DNA of 64,000 bases, taken from positions 1,116,001 through 1,180,000 of the forward strand of contig OZ252216.1 in NCBI GenBank assembly GCA_965248915.1, given 5' to 3'. The stretch is from CBDFLA01 sp965248915 (GTDB lineage: Bacteria; Pseudomonadota; Alphaproteobacteria; M2410). Position numbers and translations under genes: made by a program. This document shows, in pieces, positions 26,831 to 35,211 of the stretch. The notes below the pieces were generated by a model. That model had not been told where the DNA came from, did not search any database, and saw only the letters and a list, made by a program, of their open reading frames with translations. Position 1 is the stretch's first letter. Every line of letters begins with the position of its first letter.

Positions 26831-28723
26831 TCAGTTGTCGCTCGACATCCACCACGCGTTCAGTCGAAAGCCAGCACCACCATACGCCCAACCTAGAAGA
26901 GGTACTTGCTCAGGATGTTGCAATTCGCCCCACCACGCCATGCGGTCGACTTTTTGGTAGTAGAGCGGAACCGCATAAGACCCTGACAACAAGACCCGAT
27001 CCAAGGCCCTAACCGCGGTTACAAGTTCTTCGCGCGTTGCCGCTGAAGCGATAGCCTCAACCAGCGCGTCGACGGCCACGCTTTTGACGCCAGCGAGATT
27101 GTACGTGCCTTCAACATCGGCTTCTCTGGATCCCCAACGATAGGCTTGCTCGTTTCCAGGCGACAACGACCCGCCCCATCGGAATGGGACCATGTCGAAG
27201 TCGTAAGTCTGCAATCGATGTTGATACTGCGCACCGTCTACGACCCGAACCTCGACATCGATGCCAATGCGTTTGAGCGAAGCGGCATAATTCAAGGCCA
27301 ATCGTTCGAAGGTGCGGTTGTTGAGCAATATCTCGAAGACGAACGGCTCTCCGGTTTCTTGATGCACCATGCGTTTGTCACGAATGACCCAACCAGCGCT
27401 CTTCATGAGATCGAGCGCGGCTCGGGCATTGTTCCTTGCGGCGTCTCGAGATCCGTTGATCGGTGCAGACCAACCTTGGGCAATGAACTGAGGATCAAGC
27501 TCGGCGCCAACCGTTGCAAGCAGTTCCTGCTCTGCGAAGCTTGCCGGCCCGGCCGCAGCGAGTTCAGAATTGTCAAAGAAGCTCTGCGTGCGTTCGAAAC
27601 TATCGTGGTAGAAGTTACTGTTAACCCATTCAAAATCAAAAGGAAGTGTGAGTGCGCGCCGTACATCTGGATTGTTGAAAATGGGTCGTCTCGTGTTGAA
27701 CACCAATCCCAACATTCCACTTGGCCTGCCGTGCTCAAACTCATCTCGGAGGATGAGTGCATTCCGAGCCGCGGCGAAGTCGTAACCACTGGCCCACCTC
27801 GTCGGATCGCCTTCCATTCGGTAGTGAAGGAGCCCTTTTTTGAAGGCCTCGAACTCACTGTTCTTATCCCGGTAGAATTCCAGTTTGATGCGATCAAAGT
27901 TGTTACGATTGGCATTAATGGGAAGATCTCGTCCCCAGTAACGTTCATTACGCTGGAAAGTAATACTGCGCCCTGCATCAACGTCGACGACGACATAAGG
28001 ACCGGTCCCCAGCGGTGGCTCGAGGGCGGACTTTTCAAAGTCATGCTCAGAATAATAGGTCTGTGAAAGGATCGGCATGAGGCCCATCAAGAGAGGGGCC
28101 TCACGGTCGCCGGTGTTCTCAAACACAAATCGAACTGTTCTCGCATTGAGCTTGTCGGTTCGGACGATCTTTGAGTAAAAACGCCCCATATTGGGCAGGC
28201 CCTTATCCCGAAGTGTCTCCATCGAGAAGACCACATCCTCGACGGTGACCGGCGTGCCGTCAGAGAAAGCCGCCTCAGGGCGCAAAGTGAAGGAAACCCA
28301 GCTCCGGTCCTCAGGGACCTCAATTGTTTCTGCCAACAATCCATAGAGGGTAAAAGGCTCATCTGGGTTGCGCGCCATCAGGCTTTCAAAGGTTATGTTT
28401 CGAATGTCCCAATAGGCATTACCCTTGATGATGAAGGGATTGAGACTATCAAAAGGAACGTCGCCGCCTGATGCCTGTGGGGTCACTGTGATCTCCCCAC
28501 CTTTAATGGCTCGGTCGCTGGTAAAAGGGAGTTTCATGAAATCGGGTGGCAGGGCCGGATCGCCATGCATGGCGATGGCATGACGTGGCCCTAGACCGGG
28601 CGAAAGCTCGTCAGTCGTATCAGCATATGCTGTGAGTGCGGCAAATATGAACAGGCACGAGGCAAGCAGGCCAATGGCGAAAGGAAAAAGCCGTGGCGTA
28701 AGCGGGCAGGCTGATTTGGTCAT
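26831..28723 (-). CDS. Extracellular solute-binding protein family 5 (YejA-like ABC transporter component)
   Basis: About 630 residues from an ATG at 28723 that gives a normal signal peptide (hydrophobic FAIGLLASCLFIFAALTAYA). The mature part opens with RHAIAMHGDPALPPDF and continues FDSLNPFIIKGNAYWDIRNITFESL, LRPEAAFSDGTPVTVEDVVFSMETL and PDVRRALTLPFDFEWVN, features of the peptide/oligopeptide-binding family and especially of YejA. Such proteins deliver peptides or microcin C-like compounds to a YejBEF permease. No permease or ATPase gene is adjacent, so it is a solitary receptor here. Two longer starts (28759, 28783) are possible. Confidence 0.87.
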   Translation of the reverse strand: MTKSACPLTPRLFPFAIGLLASCLFIFAALTAYADTTDELSPGLGPRHAIAMHGDPALPPDFMKLPFTSDRAIKGGEITVTPQASGGDVPFDSLNPFIIKGNAYWDIRNITFESLMARNPDEPFTLYGLLAETIEVPEDRSWVSFTLRPEAAFSDGTPVTVEDVVFSMETLRDKGLPNMGRFYSKIVRTDKLNARTVRFVFENTGDREAPLLMGLMPILSQTYYSEHDFEKSALEPPLGTGPYVVVDVDAGRSITFQRNERYWGRDLPINANRNNFDRIKLEFYRDKNSEFEAFKKGLLHYRMEGDPTRWASGYDFAAARNALILRDEFEHGRPSGMLGLVFNTRRPIFNNPDVRRALTLPFDFEWVNSNFYHDSFERTQSFFDNSELAAAGPASFAEQELLATVGAELDPQFIAQGWSAPINGSRDAARNNARAALDLMKSAGWVIRDKRMVHQETGEPFVFEILLNNRTFERLALNYAASLKRIGIDVEVRVVDGAQYQHRLQTYDFDMVPFRWGGSLSPGNEQAYRWGSREADVEGTYNLAGVKSVAVDALVEAIASAATREELVTAVRALDRVLLSGSYAVPLYYQKVDRMAWWGELQHPEQVPLLGWAYGGAGFRLNAWWMSSDN

Positions 28724-28818
28724 GGAAGAGAGTCCGACATGAAGTTTCGGCGCTAACATGGCGGAACTACGGCGGAATCGCAATGATTCGCTTGGATGTG
28801 ATTATCTACTTCGATTAG

Positions 28819-29076
28819 TTAGGCGATCAATTCGAGATTGCACCGAGGTTGATCTTCCCCGTCCAGAGATACAGAGCCACAAATGATCTCTGGCTTCTTT
28901 TCCATGGCGGTATCGGTCAATGGAATTCGCGTTGGAACATGTTTTGAAGCCCCAGTTGTCTCGGAACAATCGTCTGGGTGCACAGAGATTACAATCATTT
29001 CGGTGGTCTCAGAAACATCCGTCACAGTGAACGAAAGTAAAAAGCCGGTAATCGCTGCTACTGCTAAATGAGTCAT
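28819..29076 (-). CDS. Small hypothetical protein with N-terminal hydrophobic segment
   Basis: An 85-residue frame from an ATG at 29074-29076 with a GGGAG element upstream. The first 20 residues (AVAAITGFLLSFTV) resemble a signal or anchor, followed by an acidic, Thr/Ser-rich stretch with three cysteines. I do not recognise a family. A perfect palindrome lies 61 bases upstream at 29137-29154, which favours a real regulated gene. The opposite strand is also open here for 62 codons, so reality is not certain. Confidence 0.5.
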   Translation of the reverse strand: MTHLAVAAITGFLLSFTVTDVSETTEMIVISVHPDDCSETTGASKHVPTRIPLTDTAMEKKPEIICGSVSLDGEDQPRCNLELIA

Positions 29077-29136
29077 CTGCCCGCTCCCAAACTTCGACTG
29101 CCTCGACTCAAACCTACCCAAGTTTACAACAATACT

Positions 29137-29154
29137 GTGCAAAGTAGTTTGCAC
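29137..29154. promoter_or_regulatory. Perfect palindrome GTGCAAA-N4-TTTGCAC, candidate Crp/Fnr-type operator
   Basis: The 18-base sequence GTGCAAAGTAGTTTGCAC is a perfect inverted repeat of seven bases around a four-base spacer. Its core TGCAAA-N4-TTTGCA has the same architecture as the site at 30053-30068 (TGTAAA-N4-TTTACA). It lies between the Crp/Fnr gene and the 85-residue gene, upstream of the latter on the minus strand. Confidence 0.55.
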
Positions 29155-29283
29155 TATATCGTGAACCTTTGGTAAGGCGAGCGAAATTAGATCACAGCTG
29201 TGTGTTTGACGTGAGCAATCCGCAGTTTTCAGAGGGCCTCAGGCGAGGCCTCACGGTCTTTGAGAGTGCTTAAGTGCCCGCTG

Positions 29284-30039
29284 TTACCGATCGAGTTCGC
29301 GGTCGACGATGTCTTGCAGGGCATCCATATTTTTCAGCACGACAACACCGCGACGCAACGTAACCCAGTCCCGATCACGCCATCGGCGGAGGTGTTTTGA
29401 AATGCTGATACGTGAAGTGCCTAGCATCTGACCCAATTCACTTTGAGAGGGTCGCAAGTGAACGACAGTGCCTTCTTCAGTCTGTTCGCCGGAGATCTCA
29501 GCCATATGCAGTAACTGCTTGGCCAGACGACCCGCCACATCCAAAAATGCTGAATCTTCGATGCGGTCACTGAGCCAGCGAAGGCGGGCTCCAGCAAGCT
29601 CGAGAAAGTGGAGTGCCAATGAAGGCTCTTGTTCGAGCAAATGTCGAACGTCCCGGCGTTGGATCACCATAAGGTCACAATCATCAATTGCTATGGCATC
29701 GGCTGTGCGTGGTTTGCCGTCAAGCAGGGCGATTTCGCCGAACACTTCACCGGCCTCAATAATGTTGAGGACCAGTTCTTGGCCTCCAGCCGTACCGGTG
29801 CAAATACGAATTCTGCCACCCAAAACACCGTAGAGCGCATCACCATCGTCATTTTTGTAAAAGAGGGCTTCACCGCGACGCAGACGCTTGTTGACGCTGA
29901 GCTTGACGATTCGGTCAATCAAGTCCTCGGGCAAATCCTTGAACATGTAGTTGCTGGCGAGCAGCGCGCGTCTGTCACTCTGCATGGTCTTACCCGCTAT
30001 CGTTTGACCGTCATTCGCTTGGTACTTCATAAATGCCAT
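29284..30039 (-). CDS. Crp/Fnr family transcriptional regulator
   Basis: About 251 residues. An N-terminal cyclic-nucleotide-binding fold (about 35-150; RRGEALFYKNDDGDALYGVLGGRIRI and GEVFGEIALLDGKPRTADAIA) is joined by the dimer helix to a winged HTH: PSQSELGQMLGTSRISISKHLRRW, about 195-218. The recognition helix reads RISISK where FNR has ETxSR, so the target should differ from TTGAT-N4-ATCAA. The phosphate-binding cassette is CRP-like (GEIALL, RTADA). There is no cysteine cluster for an Fe-S centre. The ATG at 30039 has AGGGTGG at good spacing; GTG at 30048 and ATG at 30030 are alternatives. The palindrome at 30053-30068 suggests self-regulation. Confidence 0.9.
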   Translation of the reverse strand: MAFMKYQANDGQTIAGKTMQSDRRALLASNYMFKDLPEDLIDRIVKLSVNKRLRRGEALFYKNDDGDALYGVLGGRIRICTGTAGGQELVLNIIEAGEVFGEIALLDGKPRTADAIAIDDCDLMVIQRRDVRHLLEQEPSLALHFLELAGARLRWLSDRIEDSAFLDVAGRLAKQLLHMAEISGEQTEEGTVVHLRPSQSELGQMLGTSRISISKHLRRWRDRDWVTLRRGVVVLKNMDALQDIVDRELDR

Positions 30040-30052
30040 CTTTTCCACCCTA

Positions 30053-30068
30053 TGTAAATGTGTTTACA
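30053..30068. promoter_or_regulatory. Perfect palindrome TGTAAA-N4-TTTACA upstream of the Crp/Fnr gene
   Basis: TGTAAATGTGTTTACA is a perfect 6+4+6 inverted repeat, the same half-site length and spacing as CRP (TGTGAT-N4-ATCACA) and FNR operators. It begins 14 bases upstream of the Crp/Fnr ATG and almost touches its ribosome site, a position suited to autorepression. Confidence 0.6.
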
Positions 30069-30102
30069 CAATTGATCGTTGATTTGGCGTAGTGCGATTC
30101 AC

Positions 30103-31173
30103 TCAACTGTCTGATTGAACTTCCACTGTTTGTCCTGGCCTCAGCATCTCCGCGCCTCGAACCACAACTTTGTCGTCAACCTGAACCGGCCCACGTACAG
30201 CTATAAAATCGTCTTGCCCAGGCCCAGGTGTTACAGCCACGCGTTCAGCTTTGTTTTCTCCGTCGACGCGGTAAATCCAAATCCCTTCGCTTCTAAGAAC
30301 GAGAGCGTCCCGTGGCACAGCAATCATCTGTTCTGGTGCGGCATTGGGGACGGCCACTCGAACAGGGCTCCCGACGATCCACTGGCCTTCCGGTAAACTG
30401 ACTCTGATTTCAAAGGTTCGCGAAATTTCATCTCCCACCGGAATAAGCGTCCGCACAATTCCGTCATGTCGGACTTGGCCCAAGGTGATCGGTACTTCCT
30501 TCTCAATGCTTAGATATGGTGCGACCGCAACTGGCACTTGTGCACGAACCTCGACATGGGTCGTATCAACAAACCGGGCAACTTCGCGTCCAACGGTCGT
30601 ATACTCCCCGAGTTCCACCAGGCGTTCCACGACGCGTCCGGGGAACGGAGCACTGACTTGTGTCCGTTCAAGGTCATAGGCGATACGCTCTTTTGTGATC
30701 TTCGCTTGAGCCAGGTCCTGTCGCGTCATGTCGCGCGTGGAAACCGATTCTTCTAAACGAGCGGCTGGAATGTTCTTTGATGCGGCAAGAGATTGTAAGC
30801 GTTTCACGTCTTTTTGTTGATAGACGAGGCTTGCCTCTAACCTTTTAATGCTGGCTTCAGCGCTCTCTAGCTGAAGCTGCAGATCACGGTCATCGACCTG
30901 GGCGATAATGTCACCCGCCTCCAATATGTCACCAACTTCTGCAATCCAGGCGATCCGTCCAGAAACCTCTGAGGAGATTTTGGAATCATTCCGACTGATG
31001 ATGGTGCCTGGCACCTCGATTTGCGGCGAGATGAGAAGTTTCTCTGCATGCTTCACACTGACGAGGGTAGGGGGTTGACCATCCTGTTGCGCAACTGCCG
31101 GTACAGAGAGCACGCCGAACAACATGGCAAACAGGAAGCTCATGACCACAAAGCGAACAATACTGATATTCAT
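30103..31173 (-). CDS. RND efflux periplasmic adaptor (membrane fusion protein)
   Basis: About 356 residues, beginning with a signal peptide (FVVMSFLFAMLFGVLSVPAVAQ). The lipoyl halves are seen at VPGTIISRNDSKISSEVSGRIAWI and GRVVERLVELGEYTTVGREVARFV, separated by a coiled-coil hairpin (about 95-165: LQLQLESAEASIKRLEASLVYQ). Beta-barrel and membrane-proximal parts follow. It bridges the RND pump to an outer-membrane channel. It starts 29 bases after the stop of the pump gene, so the two are an operon with the pump first. No TolC-like gene is present in the window. ATG at 31173 chosen because the signal peptide begins there; 31197 is possible. Confidence 0.9.
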   Translation of the reverse strand: MNISIVRFVVMSFLFAMLFGVLSVPAVAQQDGQPPTLVSVKHAEKLLISPQIEVPGTIISRNDSKISSEVSGRIAWIAEVGDILEAGDIIAQVDDRDLQLQLESAEASIKRLEASLVYQQKDVKRLQSLAASKNIPAARLEESVSTRDMTRQDLAQAKITKERIAYDLERTQVSAPFPGRVVERLVELGEYTTVGREVARFVDTTHVEVRAQVPVAVAPYLSIEKEVPITLGQVRHDGIVRTLIPVGDEISRTFEIRVSLPEGQWIVGSPVRVAVPNAAPEQMIAVPRDALVLRSEGIWIYRVDGENKAERVAVTPGPGQDDFIAVRGPVQVDDKVVVRGAEMLRPGQTVEVQSDS

Positions 31174-31202
31174 ATGTCTAACTCTCATTTCCCTCATAAT
31201 TA

Positions 31203-34200
31203 CTACGCGGCCTTTTTATCTTCGCCTTGGGATTGCCAACGTGCGAGGTCGTAGATCTTACCAATCCAAGGAGCGGTCGCTTCGCCGGTGCGCAACAGAC
31301 AAGGCAGGAGGATGAGTGTGAAGAGAGTGGAGACACACATGCCGCCAACGATTGTCGCCGCCAACCCTCTATAGATCGCGCTTCCAACACCCGGAACAAC
31401 CACCATCGGTAACATGCCGAAAATGCTGGTGAGCGTGCTCATGAAAATAGGTCTGAGACGTACTTGCAGAGCTTGTTCAACAGCATCGCGACGGCTAAGG
31501 CCGTTGTTTTCACCTTGGCGTGTTTGGTGCACCAACAAAATGGCGTTGTTCACCACAAGACCGAGCAAAATGATAAAGCCGATCATGGTGAGCAGATCCA
31601 TTGGTTGGAACGTCACGAAGTTAAGCAATCGCAGCGCCAATATGCCGCCCACAGTCGCAAGGGGAATTGAGACCACGACGAGTAGAGAATCGCGCATCGA
31701 CTTGAACAACGCGGCCAATATGAGGAAGAGAAGGCCAAGCGCGAAGAGAAAATTCTCCGTCATGGTCTTGATAGCGTTCTTCAATCCACTGGCACTGCCG
31801 CCATATAGAATGCTGCCGTCTGCTGGAAGCAGCGCGTAGATCTGAGGTTCAACACCTTCAATGATTTCCACGGCGGTCCCAAGAGACATGCCTTGCGGCG
31901 GATTAATCTGCAGACTGATCGAACGACGCCCCTCGACACGACGAATGGCCGCCGGCCCAACGGTGCGTTCAAAGGACGCAAGTTGACCTAGGGTGACAAT
32001 GCCGCCTGACCGAGTTGCCAACGGAACGTTCTCAAGATCCTCTGCGTTCGCGGTCTTCTTGGCCTTGAGAATTATGTTCTGACGTTCTTCACCATTGAAG
32101 TATTCACCAACATATTGACCGTCACCCATGGCGCGGACAATTGTTGCAACATCAGATCGATCCCAACCAGCTTCTCTGATCCGGTCATCTCGGGGGTAAA
32201 CCCGCAATTCTGGTTGTGCCATCTCTGGGTTTGGCCGTGGATTGATTTGCGCCCCGGGGATCGCTTCATTGAGGATGGCAATCGCTTGCGCTGTTGCCTC
32301 TCTCAAAACTTGCGAGTCTTTGGTTTGGAGGTGCATTTCGATCGTGCCATCGCCGCCAAATCCACCAAACAGATTGCCTTGTTGCGAGAATGCAAAGGCA
32401 CCTGGTAGATCAGCGAGGATTTCCTCACGAACGACAGTTTCAAGTTCTTTGATCTTGCGTTGATCTTTGGCGCGAATGCCAATGCCTGCACCGTCATTAC
32501 CCGCCCAGCGCGAAATGTAGTAGTTTCGCAAAGCTGGTTCTTTCTCGCCTTCCAAATAGGGCTTCAATCGCTCAACAAGGACCTGAGCAACTTCCGTCTC
32601 CAGGACTTCTGTTGTGGTGCCCGGAGGCATGCCGACAAACCCATCAACAGCGTCACGTTTTACAGGCGGCAGATAATTGAGCGCCGGCATTAGTAAAATC
32701 GTCGCGAGGACAGGAACGATCATGAGGCCGGCAATCCAGGAAATTCGTCGTTTCGGGGTATCCGTAATGCGCATGAGAAACGCCGTCATTCGTTTCCAAA
32801 GCGTGTTTTGGTCCTCAATTTTCGGTAGATCAATGAGGAAGTGGCGCGCGGCCGCCGGTAGAACCGTTACCGCAACAAAGAGCGAGATCGTCACACCGAT
32901 GGCAACCGTTAAGGCGAGGTCGGAAAAGAGTTGTCCCTCCACATCTTTCAAGAAGATGACAGGGGTAAAGATCGCCACAGTCGTCGCTGTTGAAGCAACC
33001 AAAGCACCCCAAACTTGCCCCGCCCCTTCATCAGAGGCGTCACGCGCATTGCTGCCTTGTTCGCGAAGCCGAACGATATTTTCGAGCACGACGATGGCGG
33101 CATCAAGAACCATTCCCACCGCAAAGGCGAGACCCGCCAGCGAAATGACATTAAGTGTTCGTCCGAAGAAGTTCAGAACAACAAAGGTGGCAAGCAAACA
33201 AATGGGGATCGTTAGCGCGATGAGAAAAGTTGCGCGCATTTGTCGAAGGAACCACCACAGGACCCCAATGGCCAAGACAATCCCGATCATAAGGTTACTG
33301 GTGAGCAGTCCAATCGCACGGCGGATAAAGACGGACGGATCGTAGGATTGAGCAATCGTCAGTCCTTGTTCCTCCATGGGTCCATCTCGGATGTCCCACA
33401 ACACTTCTTTGACGGCATCGAGGGTTGAAAGAACATTGGCACCGCTCTCGCGATTAACACGAAGGCCCAAAGCAGGATTTCCGTTTTGGTAGGCAAATCC
33501 ATTGTTGCGGCCACGTCCAACGTTGACGGTGGCGATGTCACCAAGGCGAATGGGCTTTCCGTCACGCCATTCAAGAATTTGATCTGCTAATTCTTCCGGT
33601 GACCGACGGCCTTCAAATCTCAAGGTGTAGAGACGTCGACCAACATCGACGAACCCGCCCGACACGTCGTTCGCGCGTCCGGCAGATCGGGCGATGGTTG
33701 GAATTTCAATGCCATACTGTGCGGCGAGGAAAGGGTCGAATTCGATCTGGATCTCTTCTTCAGCGCCTTGCCCAACTTCCAATCGAGCTTGCGAGACACC
33801 GGGGACAGATTCCACCCGCGGGATCACGTAGTCATTTACCCACTTCGCATACTCTAAGACCGGTCGGGTGTTACCAGGCAGGGACTGAATAAAGAAGAAA
33901 CTCAGTGTCTCATTGGAGCTGCCTCCTTGCCCGAGAATGAGTTGCGGAGGTTCGGCATCGAGCGGCAGCGGCGGCAATCGATTAAGGCGACTGATGATAT
34001 CGAGCAATGTCGTGTCCATATCGGTCGACATATCGAACTCAAGCGTCATCCAGCTATTGCCCGCGTTTGCCCAGGCTTCCATCTCGACCAATCCCGGGAT
34101 GCCCATGAGAACGTCTTCTTGTGGCTCCAGGAGCTCTGACTCAACTTCCGACGGCGAGGCAGCACGCCAAGATGTCTGGATTGATACCTGCGGTCGCTCG

Positions 34201-34319
34201 ATGGAGGGAAAAAGCTGAAGCGGGAGTTTGGCAAGGCTGAACAGGCCAACGAAAAAAATGATCGCAACCACAACGGAAATGACGGCGGGATTTCGGAGAG
34301 AGAATTTGGTCAACGGCAT
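31203..34319 (-). CDS. RND efflux transporter permease (AcrB/HAE1-type superfamily)
   Basis: A 1038-residue inner-membrane pump with twelve predicted helices: TM1 near 12-30 (NPAVISVVVAIIFFVGLFSLAKL), two large periplasmic loops, TM2-6 at about 335-480, TM7 near 540, and TM8-12 after 855. TM4 reads GMVLDAAIVVLENI where AcrB has GLLVDDAIVV, and TM10 reads GLVVNNAILLVHQ where AcrB has KN. The canonical Asp-Asp/Lys proton relay is thus only partly kept. The substrate cannot be told; drugs, lipids or detergents are possible. The upstream region contains palindromes (34468-34492) that may bind a repressor. Confidence 0.92.
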   Translation of the reverse strand: MPLTKFSLRNPAVISVVVAIIFFVGLFSLAKLPLQLFPSIERPQVSIQTSWRAASPSEVESELLEPQEDVLMGIPGLVEMEAWANAGNSWMTLEFDMSTDMDTTLLDIISRLNRLPPLPLDAEPPQLILGQGGSSNETLSFFFIQSLPGNTRPVLEYAKWVNDYVIPRVESVPGVSQARLEVGQGAEEEIQIEFDPFLAAQYGIEIPTIARSAGRANDVSGGFVDVGRRLYTLRFEGRRSPEELADQILEWRDGKPIRLGDIATVNVGRGRNNGFAYQNGNPALGLRVNRESGANVLSTLDAVKEVLWDIRDGPMEEQGLTIAQSYDPSVFIRRAIGLLTSNLMIGIVLAIGVLWWFLRQMRATFLIALTIPICLLATFVVLNFFGRTLNVISLAGLAFAVGMVLDAAIVVLENIVRLREQGSNARDASDEGAGQVWGALVASTATTVAIFTPVIFLKDVEGQLFSDLALTVAIGVTISLFVAVTVLPAAARHFLIDLPKIEDQNTLWKRMTAFLMRITDTPKRRISWIAGLMIVPVLATILLMPALNYLPPVKRDAVDGFVGMPPGTTTEVLETEVAQVLVERLKPYLEGEKEPALRNYYISRWAGNDGAGIGIRAKDQRKIKELETVVREEILADLPGAFAFSQQGNLFGGFGGDGTIEMHLQTKDSQVLREATAQAIAILNEAIPGAQINPRPNPEMAQPELRVYPRDDRIREAGWDRSDVATIVRAMGDGQYVGEYFNGEERQNIILKAKKTANAEDLENVPLATRSGGIVTLGQLASFERTVGPAAIRRVEGRRSISLQINPPQGMSLGTAVEIIEGVEPQIYALLPADGSILYGGSASGLKNAIKTMTENFLFALGLLFLILAALFKSMRDSLLVVVSIPLATVGGILALRLLNFVTFQPMDLLTMIGFIILLGLVVNNAILLVHQTRQGENNGLSRRDAVEQALQVRLRPIFMSTLTSIFGMLPMVVVPGVGSAIYRGLAATIVGGMCVSTLFTLILLPCLLRTGEATAPWIGKIYDLARWQSQGEDKKAA

Positions 34320-34467
34320 GGGCGTGCTCTCTATTTCAGTTTGCCGGTTCGGCAGGAGGGCTTTGGGTACAATTTCTCACTTCAGACAAAAGCAACCTTT
34401 GTGCCACAGAGAAAACATAAATAAATCAATAAGTTAAACCACTCTCGGAAGTCATTGCCTGGCGAAC

Positions 34468-34492
34468 TGTACGAATTCGTACACAATTGTGT
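34468..34492. promoter_or_regulatory. Overlapping perfect palindromes upstream of the RND operon
   Basis: TGTACGAATTCGTACA (34468-34483) is a perfect 16-base palindrome, and ACACAATTGTGT (34481-34492) a perfect 12-base one overlapping its end. They are flanked by CGAAC (34463) and GTTCG (34491), giving a larger imperfect dyad. The position, about 150 bases before the pump gene, suits a repressor of TetR or similar type. Confidence 0.5.
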
Positions 34493-34553
34493 TCGCGAGC
34501 GTACGCCTCAATTTACGTCGGTTCCGAGTCTAGCTGTGAAAAGGGGCTTACAT

Positions 34554-34569
34554 TGTAATTTAGTTTGCA
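34554..34569. promoter_or_regulatory. Third Crp/Fnr-like site, TGTAAT-N4-TTTGCA
   Basis: TGTAATTTAGTTTGCA fits the pattern TGYAAA-N4-TTTRCA derived from the sites at 29137 and 30053, with one mismatch in the left half. It lies 74 bases upstream of the start of the 166-residue gene and about 235 bases from the RND gene. Confidence 0.4.
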
Positions 34570-34642
34570 CATTAAGTGACCCTTCATCAAATGTCGCCAA
34601 AATATCAGCGATTACAAAGAGATAAGAGGGTTATCGCAGAGT

Positions 34643-35143
34643 ATGTTGTTTTCACCCAAGATTGGAAAGCTTTGGCTCGTCAGTAATCGCCACTCGAACA
34701 AAGACAAGGATTCAGAAGAAATGGGATTGCAAGAGACAAGGGCGGAAGAAGTCACCTCGGAGGGTACCAGTGAAGCGCCAGATCTTCTGGCGGCGGAAAT
34801 CGCGAACCTGAAAGACGTGTTTGAAACATGCAAAAACAAGTCTGAAGAGACAGGCCGGTTTGCGCCGATGGCAGATTCAGCGGAAGATCTGATTACGCTT
34901 GCCGACAGCATGAGTTTTGCGGAAGTGAGCCAGATAACAGCTCAGCTATGCAGTCTTGTTGAAAGACTGGACCCAAACACATCCTCAGACGTTGATTTGC
35001 TTGGTCTCCATGTGGACGCGCTCAAATTAGTCGCACAAATGACCCATCAGGCGGAGAACCCAGAAGGGGTTGCTGAAATTACCGAAGAGCTCTCACGTGC
35101 TGCCAATCGAAAGCTGAATAAGACCTATCTCATGTCGGTCTGA
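34643..35143 (+). CDS. Hypothetical protein, helical and acidic
   Basis: A 166-residue soluble protein that I do not recognise. It has a short basic start (about 1-22), then a strongly acidic region (EEMGLQETRAEEVTSEGTSEA) and a helical remainder rich in Leu, Asp and Glu with spaced leucines (LIALADS-like and QLCSLVERLDP segments). There are two cysteines and no signal peptide or membrane segment. The helical region from about 48 to 150 might be a small regulatory or scaffolding domain. The ribosome site is weak, so a start at Met27 is conceivable. It carries the candidate Crp/Fnr site upstream. Confidence 0.65.
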   Translation: MLFSPKIGKLWLVSNRHSNKDKDSEEMGLQETRAEEVTSEGTSEAPDLLAAEIANLKDVFETCKNKSEETGRFAPMADSAEDLITLADSMSFAEVSQITAQLCSLVERLDPNTSSDVDLLGLHVDALKLVAQMTHQAENPEGVAEITEELSRAANRKLNKTYLMSV

Positions 35144-35211
35144 ATATTTCACTCCCAACACAACTGACGACAGTGTGATATGATTGGGTTCCTAAACGCG
35201 GGGAGCTCAAT

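Larger units (their letters stand above)
34320..34642. promoter_or_regulatory. Intergenic region between the divergent RND operon and the 166-residue hypothetical gene
   Basis: This stretch of about 320 bases holds no convincing gene. It contains overlapping perfect palindromes at 34468-34483 and 34481-34492, and a Crp/Fnr-like site at 34554-34569 near the plus-strand gene. It must carry the promoters of both divergent units. AT-rich runs lie near 34410-34440. Confidence 0.6.

Noticed and set aside
28883..29071. 62-codon plus-strand frame opposite the small secreted-like gene
   Set aside because: It has no ribosome site or family, and the minus-strand frame has a better start and signal-like segment.
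32677..33345. Long open frame on the plus strand (222 codons) inside the RND gene
   Set aside because: It is a compositional shadow of the RND gene: Arg/Ser/Thr-rich, with no family motif.
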